From: Amaurobius ferox
Taxonomy: Eukaryota; Arthropoda; Arachnida; Araneae; Amaurobiidae
DNA length: 64,000 nt
Reading direction: 5' to 3'
Assembly: GCA_951213105.1 (NCBI GenBank)
Contig: OX578153.1
Location: 53,536,520-53,600,519 of the forward strand
Shown here: positions 60,376-64,000 of the stretch, piece by piece
Position numbering within the stretch: the first letter of the stretch is position 1
Layout of the letters: every line of letters begins with the position of its first letter
Translations under genes and position numbers: made by a program
The notes under the pieces: generated by a model
What the model was told of the DNA's origin: nothing
What the model saw: only the letters and a program-made list of their open reading frames with translations
Databases searched by the model: none

Positions 60376-60618
60376 TCTAATGTCAGATTGAAGTGCAACT
60401 GACGATCTGACTGACCACCTTCTGATAATCTTACCCTGGGTTAGATTCTTGCTGCTATTTTTATCCTCCAGGTTAGGTTCCTGGTTGGTAGTTGATTTCC
60501 CATTTAAAATCGGAGCTCAATACCAAAATCCACTGAATCCGTGTTAGTCTTACTATATCATTTTCGGATCTCCGACATCTTTGCACTAACCTACAGGGTT
60601 GATATGTTCGAGCGCCAT

Positions 60619-60735
60619 TGTAAAGAACCTTACCACCCTAAAAGGGAATCGAACTGCGCATGCTCGAACTGGACAGCCGCCGTTGTACCGTTGAGCCACT
60701 GCCATGGAACTGCAAGCTCTTATCGTTGGAGTGGA
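60619..60735 (-). mobile_element. tRNA-like SINE head, second of two
   Basis: On the minus strand: GGCAGTGGCTCAACGGTACA (box A TGGCTCAACGG), then GCAGTTCGATTCCC (box B) and GGTGGTAAGGTTCTTTAC. Lacks the clean cloverleaf ends of a working tRNA gene. Confidence 0.6.
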
Positions 60736-60978
60736 CTTTGGAAAGTTTTTATAATATCCAAATTATTTTTGTATATTAATAAATGATACTCTAATTTTGA
60801 TGAAACTAGTAGACATTGTTTACATTGTTATCTATTAGGCTTGAAGATATAAGCGTAAAAATTGTTTATGCATTTTGCTGTACATAACATCTATGATTAG
60901 GGTTTTTGCGGCAGAAATCGGAGCGTTACGAAAAATCTAAACATTTTGCGCGCTTATACCTCCCAACCTAATAAATAA

Positions 60979-61784
60979 AACAAGAAAGATCAATCATACT
61001 TAAAGCATTGATTATGAAACACTTTCCAACTTCAATGCGATTTTATTTAAACAAGTCTAAAATGCAATTCATTCCTCGGTAATATTTTGAAACTTATCAC
61101 AATACTGCATTAATTTATTATATTTGCAAACTTAAACCTTCATAAAAAAAATGAACTTCATTCAAATGGCGGCATTGAAATATAAATTGCCTGATTTAAA
61201 CATCTCTAAAATGTTATACATTCCTCGATAATAGTTTTAGAATTATCATAATACTACGATAATTTATTATATTTGAAAACTTCATCGAAAACAACTGAAA
61301 TTAATTCAAATGACGTCATAGAAAAATAACACGTCTGGATCTCTCTATAAAAACAGGATTTCATTCATAACTTTCTCCCATTCATTTCATTCATCACAAT
61401 ACTATAATAATTTATTTTAATTAAACATTTTATTTAAGACCATGGAGCTACAAATAATTAAACTCTATGCTTAAAACTTCATCGAAAAAAATCGTCCTTC
61501 TTTTTATAAAATCAATTAATATTTCATTCATATCAGCCATGCAGACTCCATGGACTAAATTATTTTGTGTAAAAAAATACAGAAATTCTAATACAACTCA
61601 TTCTACATATTTTGCTGTTTACATTTTACATAGGTGAAAAATAGTCTTAGTTGTAGAAATAATCAAATTTAGATGAGCATTTAAACTCAAATATATTGTC
61701 ATTGCGTTGTTTCAGTATGTAGATGCACTGAATTTAAGCAAAAATAAAGTAGTTTCAGGACGGATTCAACACTCAATATGAATT
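60979..61784 (+). mobile_element. HM2 repeat, 3'-truncated copy
   Basis: Starts AACAAGAAAGATCAATCAT and stops at CAACACTCAATATGAATTA, where the next copy begins. Confidence 0.7.
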
Positions 61785-62793
61785 AACAAGAAAGATTAAT
61801 CATGCATAAAGCATTGATTATAAAACACTTTCCAACTTCAATGCAATTTTATATAAACATCTCTAAAATGCGATACATTACTCGGTAATATTTTTAAAAT
61901 TATCGCAATACTACATTAATTTATTATATTTGAAAACTTCATCGAAAAAAATGAACTTCATTCAAATGACAGCATTGAAATATAAATTGCCTGGTTTAAA
62001 CATCTCTAAAATGCGATAGATTCCTCTGTAATATTTTTTAAATTATCACAATACTACAATAATAATAAAACAAATGAACTTTATTCAAATGATGCCATCG
62101 AAATATAAATCGCCTATATATAAAAGCAGCATTTCATTCATAAACATGTTACCAATCGTTTCATTCATCACAATACTATAATCATTTATTTTATTTAAAT
62201 ATTTGAAAAATTGTCATCTACCATATTTATTTTAAAATGTGAAACCTCTCTAATATATAATACAATGAAACTCTTGGAAAGATGTTTATTATATAATGCA
62301 TCTCTTTTTTCTTTCTGGAGGATATAGCAAAAGTCAGAATTTAATTGAATTTGTTTTTCTCCCTATATTAAATAACTTTTATTTAAAAAACTACCTAACA
62401 TATTTGACTGAAATGTTTTCTATATATTTTATGGGATAATTTGAATATTTCCTAAATCTTTCTAAATAATCTGTGAATTTTAAATTCGCTTAAAAAATGT
62501 TTGAAAAATTAGATCCCATAGGATTCAATGTATTTCACTTTTTCAACCCGGGTTCAATCCAAAACTAATTGGGTGATATTATTCATTTATATTCCCATAG
62601 GTCTCACAGACCGTTTGAAAACATACTAAAATTTCATTTTGATAAAGTCATTTTTACGGCAGTTATCGTGCTAACGGACAGACAGACAGAAAGACAGAAT
62701 GAACAAAGTCATAAACACTTGTCAACTATGTTGTAAACTGTTAAAGAATGAACAAAGTCATAAACACTTTTCAACATTTTTTGTAAAGTGTTA
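61785..62793 (+). mobile_element. HM2 repeat with doubled terminal hairpin
   Basis: Starts ACAAGAAAGATTAATCATGC. Ends with two successive copies of the ATGAACAAAGTCATAAACAC hairpin region (62699-62743 and 62749-62793). Confidence 0.7.
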
Positions 62794-63018
62794 ATAAAAT
62801 AATACAATTTATGTATACTCAGGAAGCGCCATTTAGGCTATTAAACCTAAATTTCACGTCTATTTCAGTTGAACTAATTGATTTCATGATATTTCTTCAT
62901 ATTTAATAGGACCCATATATAGACCTTCAAATTTCTTTTTACATCTCGTAATGTTATACGGAAATTTGAAATGTCTAATTTTTTTTTCATCCCTTCGAAA
63001 TGTAAATGAAAAAAAATT
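62794..63018. other. short intergenic stretch
   Basis: AT-rich, nothing recognised. Confidence 0.4.
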
Positions 63019-64000
63019 AAACCTTCATTGAAAAACATGAACTTCATTCAAATGACGGCATTGAAATAAAAATTGCCTGGTTTAAATATATCTGAAAAGC
63101 GATACATTCCACGGTAATATTTTTAAAACTATCATAATACTACGATAATTTATTATATTTAAAAACTTCATCGAAAACAACTGAAATTAATTCAAATGAC
63201 GTCATAGAAAAAATAAATAAAAAGAACGAATATGAGTCTGCAGGGAAAGACATGTGCTGTCCACATCAGAATTTTTAACAATATTACAACAATGATTTAT
63301 AGAAGTGAACGGGGATTATTTTCAGGCCATTTCGAAAAAAATGTATGATCTATATTTAAAGATCCATCAAATTTTTGTCGAATAAAATGTTCAAAAAATT
63401 TAAGCTGTGTACCAAATTTTAACTCTCTAGGACGTAGGAAAGTGCATTAAAAATGCCATCAAATAAATTTATCATGAAGAGTTATATAAAATTTAAAAAA
63501 ATGAAAAATTGTTATCTACCAAATTTATTTTAAAATGTGAAGCCACTCCCATATGCAAAACGTTTAAACAAATGGAGAGATATTTATTATATAATATATC
63601 TCTCTTTTCTTTCTGGAAGATATCGCAAAGTCAGAATTTAATTGAATTTGTTTTTTTCACTATATTAAATAATTTTTAATTAAAAAACTACTTAACATAT
63701 TTTACTGAATTTTTTTTTATATATTCTATGGGATAATGTGAATATTTTCTAAAAATTTCGAAGCAATTCGTGAATTTTAAATTTACTTAAAAAATGTTTG
63801 AAAAATTAGGTCCCATAGGGTTCAATGTATTTCATTTTTTCAACCCGAGTTCAATAAAAAACTAATTGGGTGATATTATTTATTTATATTCCCATAGGTC
63901 CTACAGACCGTCTGAACAACATACTAAAATTTCATTTTGATAAAGTCATTTTTACGGCAGTTATCGTGCTAACGGACAGACAGACAGACAGACAGACAGA
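63019..64000 (+). mobile_element. HM2 repeat, cut by window end
   Basis: Enters HM2 inside its left part (CATGAACTTCATTCAAATGA), contains an HM1-tail-like GTGCTGTCCACATCAGA near 63252, and ends at the window edge in the (CAGA)n tract just before the hairpin. Confidence 0.65.

Overview
The window looks like intergenic DNA from a large, AT-rich arthropod genome, most likely a spider or other chelicerate. This rests on one chemosensory-type ionotropic receptor with an intact reading frame, Jockey-type and Penelope-like retroelement fragments, 5S-rRNA-derived and tRNA-derived SINEs with (CAA)n tails, THAP-domain fragments, and many microsatellite-bearing nonautonomous repeats. The species is inferred, not proven. 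There are no prokaryotic operons, CRISPR arrays or intact virus genes.

Layout. 0.5-5.2 kb: a head-to-head pair of Penelope-like element 3' ends (linker plus GIY-YIG endonuclease). One tail carries two tail-only SINE insertions. The other is split by a 2.7-kb Jockey-type element that has a decayed gag/ORF1 and no reverse transcriptase, flanked by a 12-bp target duplication. 5.2-9.6 kb: eroded AT-rich DNA. 9.7-14.8 kb: repeat families here called HM1 and HM2, one HM1 copy being split by a 1.86-kb insertion made of two 0.87-kb direct repeats. 15.7-19.3 kb: four decayed copies of one promoter plus THAP first exon, some head-to-head around a palindromic promoter. 19.4-20.6 kb: a 0.5-kb direct duplication. 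20.7-27.2 kb: HM2, HM3 and HM1 copies, with HM2 nested in HM1. 27.5-28.7 kb: the only convincing protein gene, an ionotropic receptor in one exon. 30.1-31.6 kb: a DNA transposon remnant with long terminal inverted repeats. 32.5-41.3 kb: SINEs that share one body but have either a tRNA-like or a 5S rRNA head, lying among ~155-bp degenerate repeats, plus a tandem HM1 array. 41.8-49.9 kb: more HM1 copies and minisatellites. 52.2-57.9 kb: a chain of 0.4-1.9 kb modules separated by long (AT)n tracts, including a second Penelope-like fragment between direct terminal repeats and a ~0.95-kb near-perfect palindrome. 58.2-59.6 kb: two tandem C-terminal remnants of a non-LTR retrotransposon polymerase. 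60.2-60.8 kb: two tRNA-like SINE heads. 61-64 kb: three HM2 copies, the last cut by the window edge.

The genes do not form a pathway. The story of the window is nested transposition. Three points stand out: SINEs with interchangeable Pol III heads and repeated target duplications; hairpin-plus-microsatellite families (HM1-HM3) sharing terminal architecture; and the amplified THAP first exon with its bidirectional palindromic promoter. HM1-HM4 are labels coined here.
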